NCBI RefSeq assembly: GCF_005845215.1
Contig: NZ_SPHO01000008.1
Location: 62,001-126,000 of the forward strand
Direction of reading: 5' to 3'
From: Clostridium sp. 1001271st1 H5
Lineage (GTDB): Bacteria > Bacillota > Clostridia > Lachnospirales > Lachnospiraceae
Length of the DNA: 64,000 nt
Part shown: in pieces, positions 42,381 through 50,312 of the stretch
How positions within the stretch are numbered: position 1 is the stretch's first letter
Layout of the letters: the number at the start of each line of letters is the position of its first letter
Translations under genes and position numbers: made by a program
The notes under the pieces: generated by a model
What the model was told of the DNA's origin: nothing
The model's input: the letters and a program-made list of their open reading frames with translations, nothing else
Databases searched by the model: none

Positions 42381-43250
42381 TTATGGTTTCTTATGCTTTG
42401 CCATATGATAGATAATGACGGATGTCAGCAGCATGGCAAATGCAATCAGCCCGCCTGCGGCCAGGATTAGCTGGCCGCTGTTCCGGCCGGTTTTTGGAAG
42501 GCGTTCCAGTTCATTCCGGGCCAATGGCGGAATGATTTCAGGTGTTTCAACCGGTATGTCGGCACCGGTTGTATCACCGGGGCTGTCTGTATTGACCCAA
42601 AAGTTTCTCTGCCCGTAGTAATAACTGCTGTGTCCCCACAAGCTTCCCTCCGGGTCCCGATAAGTCATGTCGAACTGGATTGTATTTTCATCCAGATGTT
42701 CTATCTGGCCAAAGGGTTCTTCTGCTCCGGGATAACTCCATAGACAGATGGCTCCCTGTTCCGGCATGGAAATCCGGGGCATGGAGTCTGCGTCCGTGTA
42801 TTTTATCTCGGATTCATGGTCCTCCAGAAAACTTTGTCCGTCATAAATAGCGGTCAGCTCATCCATGGAAATCCAGCCAATGACAGCGCCCTCTTCCCAC
42901 CCGTAATCCTCTGTTGGCTGTCCGTTTTCATCCTTCCGGTATTGGACAATACCCCATGCTTCTTTGCCCTTGGGGCAGGAGAGGGAAACATAAAAGACGG
43001 GGCCGTTTCCGATGTATTCCAAAACCTGTCCGCTGCCCGGTTCTTCCATTACAGTCACATATCCTCCGGGGCCGTTGGCATAATACCGGCGGCCCACATA
43101 ATCATAGTCCCTGTCGCGTTCAAATAATTCCGGGTCATTGGGGGTCCAAATCATATCACCAAAAACCGTTATACCGGAAAGCATGCATAAGAATAGGGAC
43201 AGTATCAGAACACGCAGTACCATTGAACGCTGTTTGTTTCTTTCCATCAT
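42381..43250 (-). CDS. LPXTG-anchored cell-surface protein of unknown function
   Basis: The 289 residues begin with a signal peptide (VLRVLILSLFLCMLSGITVFG). They end with a sortase signal: LPKTG at 251-255, a hydrophobic stretch (LILAAGGLIAFAMLLTSVII) and the basic tail AKHKKP. Between them, two to three Trp- and Gly-rich blocks (VEEPG-like turns, GWISMDELTAIYDG, AICLWSYPG) look like SH3-type wall-binding modules, and a Pro/Thr-rich spacer precedes the LPKTG. It should be fixed to peptidoglycan. I recognise no enzymatic motif. It stands alone between an EamA exporter and a minus-strand transporter pair. Confidence 0.8.
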   Translation of the reverse strand: MMERNKQRSMVLRVLILSLFLCMLSGITVFGDMIWTPNDPELFERDRDYDYVGRRYYANGPGGYVTVMEEPGSGQVLEYIGNGPVFYVSLSCPKGKEAWGIVQYRKDENGQPTEDYGWEEGAVIGWISMDELTAIYDGQSFLEDHESEIKYTDADSMPRISMPEQGAICLWSYPGAEEPFGQIEHLDENTIQFDMTYRDPEGSLWGHSSYYYGQRNFWVNTDSPGDTTGADIPVETPEIIPPLARNELERLPKTGRNSGQLILAAGGLIAFAMLLTSVIIYHMAKHKKP

Positions 43251-43299
43251 TTATCGCCCTCCCATTATTTCCTGCTGTTTCATTTTTTCCTTTTTATAT

Positions 43300-43650
43300 C
43301 TACAGCAATTTGTTTACCGCCAAGCCTGCAATAAAGGAAAACAGGTTTGCCCCTATGGAGAACATCCAGGGATGCCGGATGTTTCTTGCCGCTGCTTTGT
43401 AGCAAAACGCTTCTGCGATTACAGCTGAAAGCTCTGCTGCGGCAGTGACAAAGACCAGGCCCCGGCCTCCGTGGGCACGGTACATATAGTGAATAAAAAC
43501 AACTGCCGGATTGGTCAGCACATTCACAAGGCCAATCAGAATCATATCCCATCTGTTCCTGATTCCAGCGGTCCAGGCGAGTGCCTCCTCCAGAACAATG
43601 GTAAATCCCAGGGATACGGCCAAAACACGGACAATCCGCATACCAATCAT
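43300..43650 (-). CDS. small membrane protein overlapping the MFS gene
   Basis: The chosen start (43650) overlaps the stop of the MFS gene as ATGA, the sign of coupled translation, and gives 116 residues. About four hydrophobic stretches are visible (VLAVSLGFTIVLEEALAW, MILIGLVNVLTNPAVVFIHY, the Ala-rich LVFVTAAAELSAVIAEAFCY and IGANLFSFIAGLAV). I do not recognise the family. Its coupling suggests a partner of the transporter. A longer frame exists upstream but lies entirely inside the MFS gene. Confidence 0.7.
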   Translation of the reverse strand: MIGMRIVRVLAVSLGFTIVLEEALAWTAGIRNRWDMILIGLVNVLTNPAVVFIHYMYRAHGGRGLVFVTAAAELSAVIAEAFCYKAAARNIRHPWMFSIGANLFSFIAGLAVNKLL

Positions 43651-44711
43651 GTCTGCTTCACCTGCCTTAACCCCCACCCTAACAATAAAAGGGACATGAC
43701 CGCCATCAGCGCCATTCCCACAGGAGATGAGGCTGCACCGGAGTTCAGCCCTCTTTGTGCATTTCCTCCAAAGCCCTCCAGATATACCGGACAAAAGCCT
43801 ATAAACAGTCCAAAGGTGAGAAGTCCGAAACTGAATCCCTTTGCCCCTGGAAATACCTGGGAGACAGACCACAGCGTCATGGGCATGGACATATTCCAGC
43901 AAAATACGGCCAGTATGGCGGCAGCCGGGCTGTCCAGACAGAGAAAACCCACCGCAGCAGCGGACATGGAACGGAAAGCAGCTGTTTGAATGCCGGTTTT
44001 ATCTGAGAGGAAACCTCCTGCTATTTTTCCGGACACCACGGCTCCGGCCAGAAGCCAGGCGCTTCCGGCAGTATTCCCTTTCCATGGGAAGTCCTGCACC
44101 ATTCCGGAATAGGAGCGCAGGATAACCGCTCCAAAAAAACATAATGCAGCCAGCATATGGCGGAGGGGAATGCCATCATAGGAAACAGGGGCATTGCCGG
44201 AGCATTTCCATATTTTGCATGACCTTGCGCGGCAGCGGATAACTGCCATGGACAGTATGAGGGAAATTCCAATCAGAACAGCAGTGCTGCCGGCCGGCCT
44301 GTCCGGTGCTCTCCCCAGAAGACTGCCCAGAAAAATGCCGAGGGCGCCGGGAGCCACGAATATTCCCAGGGGAGCGGCCCTTTTCCCGCTGTGGTTCAGT
44401 ACATCAATGCCGCCGCCCACATGAAAACATGCATTTCCTGTGCCGGCCAGGATACAGGCTGCTGCCGGCTGTCCCCCGCCAATTCCCAGTATCAGTCCGG
44501 CCAGCACGCCCAGACAGCCTGCGGCCGCCACGAAACTGTTGCGGTTCAGACGGTCGGCTCCGGCGCCGATTGGCATCTGCAGGGCAAAGGCGCAGAAATT
44601 ATATACCAGCAGCCAGAGATACCAGTCCTGTTTTCCGATTACACAGGCATAAACCAGGTAAGCGCAGGCCAAATCCACCAACATGTGCGCCGTCGCATAT
44701 ACTCCTGTCAT
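43647..44711 (-). CDS. MFS transporter
   Basis: Start 44711 follows a purine-rich site (GGGGAGGGGAAAGG) and yields 354 residues. A longer frame to 44795 has weaker support. About 11-12 membrane segments are visible, with an MFS loop reading GAGADRLNRNSF after segment 2 and GGFLSDKTGIQT in the second half. It is compact for the family. The following small membrane gene overlaps by 4 bp. The substrate is unknown. Confidence 0.78.
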   Translation of the reverse strand: MTGVYATAHMLVDLACAYLVYACVIGKQDWYLWLLVYNFCAFALQMPIGAGADRLNRNSFVAAAGCLGVLAGLILGIGGGQPAAACILAGTGNACFHVGGGIDVLNHSGKRAAPLGIFVAPGALGIFLGSLLGRAPDRPAGSTAVLIGISLILSMAVIRCRARSCKIWKCSGNAPVSYDGIPLRHMLAALCFFGAVILRSYSGMVQDFPWKGNTAGSAWLLAGAVVSGKIAGGFLSDKTGIQTAAFRSMSAAAVGFLCLDSPAAAILAVFCWNMSMPMTLWSVSQVFPGAKGFSFGLLTFGLFIGFCPVYLEGFGGNAQRGLNSGAASSPVGMALMAVMSLLLLGWGLRQVKQT

Positions 44712-44915
44712 CCTTTCCCCTCCCCTTTCCTTTATGTCCATTTTACCACGCCCATTGGTGAATATCTTTACGAATTTCCTAATAATTCTGTACACATAAA
44801 GAAAAAAAAGAATATTGTCAGCGGTTGTTTCTGTACGATTCCTGTTTTTTTGTTATAATGGTTACAGGATATATGGATTGCGGAATGCAAAATAGCAGTA
44901 AAGAAGGTGGACAGT

Positions 44916-45109
44916 TTGGCGAAACGTACGGCATTGGCTGATGTGGCAAAGGTGGCCGGGGATTACGCTGAAACGAATACATTGTTTCAGATTCAGTGCC
45001 ACAGCTATTCTTATGAGTGGTACAGGAACGGGTAATGCCGGCGGTGGTGGTGAATGGCAATCTGGAGTGTTTTATGGATAATCACCAGAGGGAGTCAGGC
45101 TATCTGTTT
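44916..45109 (+). pseudogene. decayed LacI-family regulator
   Basis: From TTG 44916 the frame reads AKRTALADVAKVAG, the start of a LacI helix-turn-helix, and then breaks into unrelated residues and stops. Shortly after, in another frame, RVMPAVVVNGNLE and then ESGYLF resemble the core of a LacI effector domain (IPVVVVNGYLE...GGYL). Most of the roughly 330-residue protein is therefore deleted, leaving two scraps in about 200 bp. A TATAAT box at 44854-44859 lies upstream. Confidence 0.6.
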
Positions 45110-45145
45110 TAAATACTGTATTCTATAATCATACTTAAGATAACG

Positions 45146-45168
45146 ATAACGTTATGCTAAAATATAAT
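45146..45168 (+). promoter_or_regulatory. cupin-gene promoter with LacI-type palindrome
   Basis: A -10 box TATAAT (45163-45168) is preceded by the perfect palindrome ATAACGTTAT (45146-45155), within a longer ATAACGATAACGTTAT. The palindrome lies in the expected -35/-10 spacer. Central CG palindromes are typical of LacI-family operators, and a LacI remnant lies just upstream. No good -35 hexamer is present. Confidence 0.5.
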
Positions 45169-45192
45169 CATTTATTTTATGGAGGGAAAATC

Positions 45193-45537
45193 ATGAACGA
45201 GAGAAATGGAGAAAACTGGTGCTTTTGGGAGGAGATGGAGGCTGAGGAGGCAGGTCCTGGTGTGGTGCGCCGGGTTCTGGCTTTTTGTGATGAGATGATG
45301 TGTGTGGAAAATACCTTTAAGGCAGGGGCAATCGGTGCATTGCATCATCACCCCCACACACAGATTACATACATTGCAAAGGGCCGTTTCCTGTTTACAA
45401 TTGGAAACGAAACCCATGAGGTGAAACAGGGAGATACGCTTTTGAAGCAGGATGATATCATACATGGCTGCAAGTGTCTGGAAGATGGTGTTCTGGTAGA
45501 CATTTTTAATCCGATGCGGGAAGATTTTTTGAAATAG
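45193..45537 (+). CDS. single-domain cupin protein
   Basis: Start 45193 follows GGAGGG and gives 114 residues. The cupin motifs are GALHHHPHTQITYIAKGRF (metal-binding His residues and Glu/Gln) and GDTLLKQDDIIHGCKCLEDG. Such small cupins act as isomerases, dioxygenases or sugar-binding proteins, often with sugar-acid catabolism genes. It is a single gene controlled by a promoter with a LacI-like palindrome, and its presumed regulator is decayed. The exact reaction cannot be assigned. Confidence 0.8.
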   Translation: MNERNGENWCFWEEMEAEEAGPGVVRRVLAFCDEMMCVENTFKAGAIGALHHHPHTQITYIAKGRFLFTIGNETHEVKQGDTLLKQDDIIHGCKCLEDGVLVDIFNPMREDFLK

Positions 45538-45634
45538 GGCAGGGAACATCCGGACCAGATACGCCGGATGTGATTTTCGGCAGCAGGAAGAATGGGATTA
45601 AGGAACGTTTTGAACCTTATGATGCAACCGACAG

Positions 45635-45666
45635 CAGCACCGGCCGTAATGGCTGGTGCTGTTTTT
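45635..45666 (+). terminator. terminator after the cupin gene
   Basis: CAGCACCGGCC pairs with GGCTGGTGCTG (one G-T pair) around GTAAT and is followed by TTTTT. Confidence 0.8.
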
Positions 45667-46054
45667 CGGGTGCGCCCGGCGGAGTGCATCTTCTGCTGGA
45701 TTTTGTATCGTGCTGTATGACGCTTATATGATACTGCGGTATCCGGCAGACGTGTTCTGTAAGAAACCATGCCGTATGGAATCCATACTATATTTTCTTG
45801 TCCGGTTTTGATATAATAGATTAAATATACATGATTATGTTTATTTTGATTGGGAGGATGTCCGGTTTCCGGATGAGGAGGATGTGTTGAATATAGCAGC
45901 TGTCCGGGGCGCGGATACGCCATTTAATAGGCATCGGAATGAACGTTCAGCCGGATATATCTGTACCTATCCCTGATGAAAGCGGGGCAGCAGTCAGAGG
46001 GTGTCAGAATGATACAGAAAGAGTTGTTCCATACAGAGAACAAGGAGGTATCGA
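45667..46054 (+). promoter_or_regulatory. 388-bp leader region of the dCache-GGDEF gene
   Basis: No gene is supported here. An extended -10 box, TGATATAAT (45809-45817), is the best promoter signal, 238 bp before the start at 46055. The ribosome site AAGGAGG precedes the ATG by 6 nt. Nothing else was recognised. Confidence 0.4.
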
Positions 46055-47947
46055 ATGAAAAACAATAAGTTGTTTCAGACGAACCTGTTAGTCAGCAGCA
46101 TACTGGTTGTGGGCTTTATCCTTACGGCATTTTTCAGCTACCGCGCCAATTACCGGGCGTCATTGGAAAGCATAGAACAAGTATCCTCCCTGACAGCGGA
46201 GGGAATCTATTATCAGATAACGGCAATGCTTACTAAGCCGGTGAACATTTCGCTTACAATGGCCCATGACAGCCTTCTGGCGGACCATCTTCTTGGGGAG
46301 AACAGCCATCTGGATGATTCAGACTACGTGGAGACTACAAAAACATATCTGAGAACATATCAGAGGAAATATGGTTTTGATTCCGTGTTCCTGATATCCA
46401 CAGCATCCGGCCGCTACTATAATTTTAATGGACTTGACCGCGTAATGGAGGAGGGGGACCCGGAGAATGTATGGTACTACGAACTTCTGGGCAATGATTT
46501 GGAGTATTCCCTTAACGTGGATAATGACCAGGTAGAGGGGGCGGATAACAGGATAACTGTTTTTGTAAACTGCAAGGTCACTGCACCGGACGGGGCTGTG
46601 ATTGGCGTTGTGGGAGTCGGTATCCAGATTGATTATCTGGAGGAACTTCTGCAGGAATATGAGGACAGCTACGGCAACAGGGCCAGCCTGGTCAATCAGG
46701 ATGGATTTATAGAGATATCCACGACCTATAACGGGTATGAAAAAAAGGACTGGTTTGAGGTATATGGCCAGGGGGGTATACGGGAACAGGTACTTGGTTT
46801 TCAGGAGTCTGACAACAGTATGGAGTTCTGGACGAATTCCGGCCCAAAGGAAGGGAAGAGAAGCTTCATTGTAGAACGGTATATTCCGGAATTGTCCTGG
46901 TATCTGCTTGTGGAACAGGATACCGGTCCAATCGTGGAGGCCATGAACCGGCAGCTTTATCAGACCGGTTTCATACTGACCGTGGTTATACTCACGGTAC
47001 TGATTGTCATTACCGCTGTAATCCGCAAGTACAGCAGTCAGGTGACAGAGCTGGTGGAGGAGCGGCAGGCGCTTTTTAAAAAGGCAACGGAACAGCTCTA
47101 TGAAAGTATCTATGAACTGAATCTGACGAAGAACTGTTATGTGGGAAAGCAGACAGAGGAGTATTTTGCAAGCCTGGGGGCCGGAGGACTTCCCTTTGAC
47201 CAGGGACTGCGTGTTATTGCCCAGAAACAGATTAAAGAGGAGTTCCGGGAGGGATATGTTTCCATGTTTACCCCGGAAAATGCCATCCGGGAATATGAGG
47301 CTGGAAATGGCCATCTGCAGTACGATTTTATGATTTCCCAGAACGGGGAGGATTATCATTGGATTCGTGTGGAAACCTTCCTGTTCTACTCAGAGGAGGA
47401 CAGTTCCGTCCACATGTTCTCCTATCGGAGAAATATCGACGCGGAAAAGAAACGGGAATGGCAGGCCACAATTGACGAGATGACAAAGCTGCTCTCAAAA
47501 AAGGCCACAGAGCGGCTGATTGACAAACAGCTTTCTGAAAATCCGGATGGGATGTATGGTTTTTTTATTTTTGATATTGATGAATTTAAACTGGTAAATG
47601 ACCGGTATGGCCATTCCTTTGGAGATTTCTGTATCTGCAGTTTTTCGGATATCCTGCAAAAGCATTTCAGGAGAGGGGATATTCTCGGCAGGATTGGCGG
47701 AGACGAATTTGCTGCCTTCATTCAGGTACCCGATATTGAAGGCGTGGAGGAAAAGGCAGAGACTCTTTCCGCTGCCCTCCATACGCTGATTGTGAGAGGA
47801 GAAATTAGCTGCAATATCACGGCCAGCATCGGTATTGCCTTATACCCAAGGGACGGAAGAAGCTTTGAAGAGCTGTACCAGAAGGCGGATGGCGCCCTTT
47901 ATGAGACAAAACTGAGGGGAAAGGACGGGTTTACCATTGTGTCTTAG
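46055..47947 (+). CDS. dCache diguanylate cyclase
   Basis: 630 residues. A membrane helix (about 9-30), extracellular dCache-like sensor (31-305), second helix (about 308-328), a coiled-coil and PAS-like linker (330-475), and a C-terminal GGDEF domain. GGDEF is intact (548-552). An RxxD inhibitory site (RRGD) stands five residues before it, so product inhibition by c-di-GMP is expected. The substrate-binding segment FDIDEFKLVNDRYGHSFGD is canonical. It should make c-di-GMP in response to an extracellular ligand. It is a single gene between the cupin gene and glutamate dehydrogenase. Confidence 0.92.
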   Translation: MKNNKLFQTNLLVSSILVVGFILTAFFSYRANYRASLESIEQVSSLTAEGIYYQITAMLTKPVNISLTMAHDSLLADHLLGENSHLDDSDYVETTKTYLRTYQRKYGFDSVFLISTASGRYYNFNGLDRVMEEGDPENVWYYELLGNDLEYSLNVDNDQVEGADNRITVFVNCKVTAPDGAVIGVVGVGIQIDYLEELLQEYEDSYGNRASLVNQDGFIEISTTYNGYEKKDWFEVYGQGGIREQVLGFQESDNSMEFWTNSGPKEGKRSFIVERYIPELSWYLLVEQDTGPIVEAMNRQLYQTGFILTVVILTVLIVITAVIRKYSSQVTELVEERQALFKKATEQLYESIYELNLTKNCYVGKQTEEYFASLGAGGLPFDQGLRVIAQKQIKEEFREGYVSMFTPENAIREYEAGNGHLQYDFMISQNGEDYHWIRVETFLFYSEEDSSVHMFSYRRNIDAEKKREWQATIDEMTKLLSKKATERLIDKQLSENPDGMYGFFIFDIDEFKLVNDRYGHSFGDFCICSFSDILQKHFRRGDILGRIGGDEFAAFIQVPDIEGVEEKAETLSAALHTLIVRGEISCNITASIGIALYPRDGRSFEELYQKADGALYETKLRGKDGFTIVS

Positions 47948-47991
47948 AAAGGCTGCGCGGGTCATGGCAGCGTCCTGCTGTGTGTTACAGA

Positions 47992-48034
47992 GAAAGGTCT
48001 TCCGTGATTTTTGGAGAATCATGGAAGACCTTTC
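47992..48034. terminator. hairpin between convergent GGDEF and gdh genes
   Basis: GAAAGGTCTTCC and GGAAGACCTTTC form a perfect 12-bp stem, extended by TGA/TCA inside. Its flanks carry no clear T run on either strand, but the site between two convergent genes suggests a shared terminator. Confidence 0.5.
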
Positions 48035-48066
48035 GGGTTTAAGCATTTAATACATCCAGCAGCTTA

Positions 48067-49329
48067 TTACGGCCAGATACCTCTCAGCTTTTTCGTATCT
48101 ATGACCTTTTTAACGGCTATGAGATAAGCTGCCCTGCGCAGGGAAACCTTATGCGTCCTGGCAGTTTCCCATACATCGGAGAAAGCAGCCGCCATCTTCT
48201 CCTCCAGGGTTTTATTCACTTTATCTTCTGTCCACCACATTTCCTGGATATTCTGCACCCATTCAAAATAGGAGACAACAACACCGCCTGCATTGGCCAG
48301 GATATCAGGTACGATGAGGATGCCCTTATCGTGCAGGACGGCGTCGGCTTCCATGGAAACAGGACCATTGGCAGCTTCCACGATGTACCGGGCGCGGATG
48401 GTTTCCAGATTGGTACGGTTAATCTGGTTCTCCAGGGCAGCGGGAATCAGGAAGGTGACGGGAAGCGCAAGCAGCTGCTCATTGGTCAGGAAGGCCACGG
48501 AGCTGTTTTCAGACGCATATTCCTTAAGCAATGCACCGCATTTGCAGAATTCCAGCATTTCGGTTATGGGAAGGCCATCTTCGCAGTATACGCCGCCGGA
48601 AACATCGCTGATAGCCTGAATGCGGACACCGGATTCATGCAGAAGACGGGCAGTGGTGCTTCCCACATTTCCAAAACCCTGTATGGCGGCGGTGCAGGAT
48701 GAAATATCCAGGTCCAGGGCATGAATCAGGTTATGTACGGTAAACATTACGCCCCTTCCTGTGGCTTCCTTACGGCCGACGGCCCCGCCCAGTTCCAGGG
48801 GCTTTCCTGTGACAACACCTGGTATACAGTGGCCGTTAAGCATACTGTAAGTGTCCATAATCCAACCCATGACCGTGGGATTGGTCCCCACGTCCGGCGC
48901 CGGTATATCCTGCTGCGGACCAATAATGGGAGCTATCATGGAAGTATAACGCCGTGTGAGCCTGCGAAGCTCGTGTATGCTCAGGCTGGAGGGGTCCACC
49001 CTGATGCCGCCTTTTCCTCCCCCAAAGGGAATGTCAACTACCGCGGATTTGAAGGTCATCCAGGCGGCTAATGCTTTTACTTCATTGATGTTGACATCCT
49101 GGTGGTAGCGGATTCCGCCTTTGGCAGGTCCCCGTGATGTGGAGTGCTGTACACGGTAGCCTTCAAAAACCTGGATGGAGCCATCGTCCATCTCAATGGG
49201 GATGGCTACCTTAAGCTCCCTCTCAGGGTAGGCCAGGGCGATATAATCATCCCTCTCATACCCGCATGCTTTCGCACAATCCTCGATAATCTGGAGCACA
49301 TCCTGATAAGGGTCATATGTGTCCGACAT
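48067..49329 (-). CDS. gdhA: Glu/Leu/Phe/Val dehydrogenase, probably glutamate dehydrogenase
   Basis: A 420-residue protein of the RocG/GudB length class. Motifs are GPAKGGIRYHQDVN, the catalytic region WMTFKSAVVDIPFGGGKGGI, DIPAPDVGTNP, and the Rossmann segment AAIQGFGNVGSTTARLL. It interconverts glutamate with 2-oxoglutarate and ammonia. The start follows AAAGGAGG, and the promoter is a perfect consensus. The motif AAATTTCAGAT between the -10 box and the start is shared with the divergent GntR gene and the aminotransferase gene. That suggests a catabolic role, regenerating 2-oxoglutarate for the transaminase. Confidence 0.9.
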   Translation of the reverse strand: MSDTYDPYQDVLQIIEDCAKACGYERDDYIALAYPERELKVAIPIEMDDGSIQVFEGYRVQHSTSRGPAKGGIRYHQDVNINEVKALAAWMTFKSAVVDIPFGGGKGGIRVDPSSLSIHELRRLTRRYTSMIAPIIGPQQDIPAPDVGTNPTVMGWIMDTYSMLNGHCIPGVVTGKPLELGGAVGRKEATGRGVMFTVHNLIHALDLDISSCTAAIQGFGNVGSTTARLLHESGVRIQAISDVSGGVYCEDGLPITEMLEFCKCGALLKEYASENSSVAFLTNEQLLALPVTFLIPAALENQINRTNLETIRARYIVEAANGPVSMEADAVLHDKGILIVPDILANAGGVVVSYFEWVQNIQEMWWTEDKVNKTLEEKMAAAFSDVWETARTHKVSLRRAAYLIAVKKVIDTKKLRGIWP

Positions 49330-49371
49330 TAGTATCCTCCTTTCGTGATGAAAACAGAAATGTAAAATGTA

Positions 49372-49382
49372 AAATTTCAGAT
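49372..49382 (+). promoter_or_regulatory. putative GntR operator, site A (gdh)
   Basis: AAATTTCAGAT lies between the gdh -10 box and its start codon. It matches sites B (49486) and C (50274) at 10 of 11 positions. Confidence 0.5.
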
Positions 49383-49391
49383 TTTATACAA

Positions 49392-49420
49392 ATTATATTC
49401 TGATAAATTATGTTTGTCAA
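49392..49420 (-). promoter_or_regulatory. consensus promoter of gdh (TTGACA, 17 bp, TATAAT)
   Basis: On the minus strand TTGACA (49415-49420) and TATAAT (49392-49397) are 17 bp apart, an exact sigma-A consensus. Such a strong promoter is usually held in check by a repressor, and site A lies just downstream. Confidence 0.8.
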
Positions 49421-49442
49421 GTCTAAAATACAAAAATCTAGG

Positions 49443-49471
49443 TTGACAAACGCCCGGTATTGGATTATTAT
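49443..49471 (+). promoter_or_regulatory. promoter of the FCD GntR gene (TTGACA, 17 bp, TATTAT)
   Basis: TTGACA (49443-49448) and TATTAT (49466-49471) are 17 bp apart. Site B, inside the 12-bp palindrome CTAAAATTTTAG (49483-49494), lies just after the -10 box. Confidence 0.7.
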
Positions 49472-49482
49472 AAATTTACAAA

Positions 49483-49496
49483 CTAAAATTTTAGAT
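49483..49496 (+). promoter_or_regulatory. putative GntR operator, site B (autoregulation)
   Basis: The perfect palindrome CTAAAATTTTAG is followed by AT, containing AAATTTTAGAT (49486-49496). The position between promoter and start suits autorepression. Confidence 0.5.
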
Positions 49497-49513
49497 ATCA
49501 GTAAGCGAGGAAC

Positions 49514-50209
49514 ATGTTTAATAAAGTAAAATACAGCAGCTTGAATGAGCTGATATATGAAGAGATTAAGGCGAAAATCATTAATAACGAACTCAGGCCC
49601 AATGAGAAGCTGGATGTGGATTTTCTGAGCAGTTCTTTGGGAGTCAGCCGTACCCCGGTCACCAATGCCCTGAAATCCCTGAATAAGGATGGGTATGTCA
49701 TCATTAATCCCAGAAGCGGGAGTTATGTGCGGGAGCTGAGTAAGGAGGAACTACGCTGCATTTTCAATTTCCGAGAGGCGTTGGAGAGCCAGGTCATACG
49801 GGAGGTCATAGGGATTACGGACGTGGAGGTGCTTGACGGCTTCGGGGATGAATTCCGGAAACTGCTGGATATTGAGCCTGAAGGCGGACTGGATGCAAAG
49901 AAGCGTCTGGTGGAGGATTTTTTTGACATAGAAATGAGATTCCATGAATATCTGATTGACCTGTGTCCGAAAATCATTGGAGATGAAATCAAGAACCTGA
50001 TTGATTTGACGAAACGGATTCGTATACTCCACATTACATATAATGTGAACAGTGCTCCGCTGGAGAAATTTCATTATGAAATCAGGATACACTGTGCGCT
50101 GATTGATGCCTTAAGACAGCAGCAGCTGGATAAGTGCATTGAGCTGATTGTCCAGGACATCCGCAATACAAAGAAAGAAATCATGGATTGCTTTGATGCG
50201 ATTAACTAA
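49514..50209 (+). CDS. GntR-family regulator with FCD domain
   Basis: The 231 residues begin with a GntR winged helix (LNELIYEEIKAKIINNELRP, then LGVSRTPVTNALKSLNKDG). A C-terminal all-helical FCD domain (about 90-225) follows, where EMRFHEYLIDLC and a later His (HCALIDALRQQQ) would be metal and ligand contacts. FCD regulators normally repress uptake and catabolism of organic or amino acids and are released by the substrate. It is divergent from gdh and precedes the aminotransferase-TRAP-OtnK-OtnC genes on the same strand, and three matching sites lie before these genes. It is the likely local regulator. Confidence 0.88.
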   Translation: MFNKVKYSSLNELIYEEIKAKIINNELRPNEKLDVDFLSSSLGVSRTPVTNALKSLNKDGYVIINPRSGSYVRELSKEELRCIFNFREALESQVIREVIGITDVEVLDGFGDEFRKLLDIEPEGGLDAKKRLVEDFFDIEMRFHEYLIDLCPKIIGDEIKNLIDLTKRIRILHITYNVNSAPLEKFHYEIRIHCALIDALRQQQLDKCIELIVQDIRNTKKEIMDCFDAIN

Positions 50210-50217
50210 ATAAAATT

Positions 50218-50259
50218 ACAAAAATGTAAATATGCATGTGACAGGATTTACATTTTTGT
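50218..50259 (+). terminator. 14-bp perfect inverted repeat after the GntR gene
   Basis: ACAAAAATGTAAAT (50218-50231) and ATTTACATTTTTGT (50246-50259) are exact complements around a 14-nt loop, followed by TTTTTGC. It may be an AT-rich terminator. The ATGTAAA core also occurs beside operator site A, so it may instead bind a regulator. Confidence 0.5.
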
Positions 50260-50273
50260 TTTTGCACTATGTG

Positions 50274-50284
50274 AAATTTTAGAT
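50274..50284 (+). promoter_or_regulatory. putative GntR operator, site C (aminotransferase unit)
   Basis: AAATTTTAGAT is identical to site B. A weak promoter (TTGTTT 50256-50261, 17 bp, TTAGAT 50279-50284) overlaps it, so binding would block the -10 region. Confidence 0.5.
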
Positions 50285-50312
50285 TTAACATTTCAAGGAG
50301 GTAAAGGTAGGT

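Noticed and set aside
45667..46054. Small open frames between the cupin and GGDEF genes
   Set aside because: None has a ribosome site or resembles a known protein. The stretch is treated as a leader.
46319..47359. 346-codon minus-strand frame inside the dCache-GGDEF gene
   Set aside because: It is the complement of a clear sensor domain and lacks a ribosome site.
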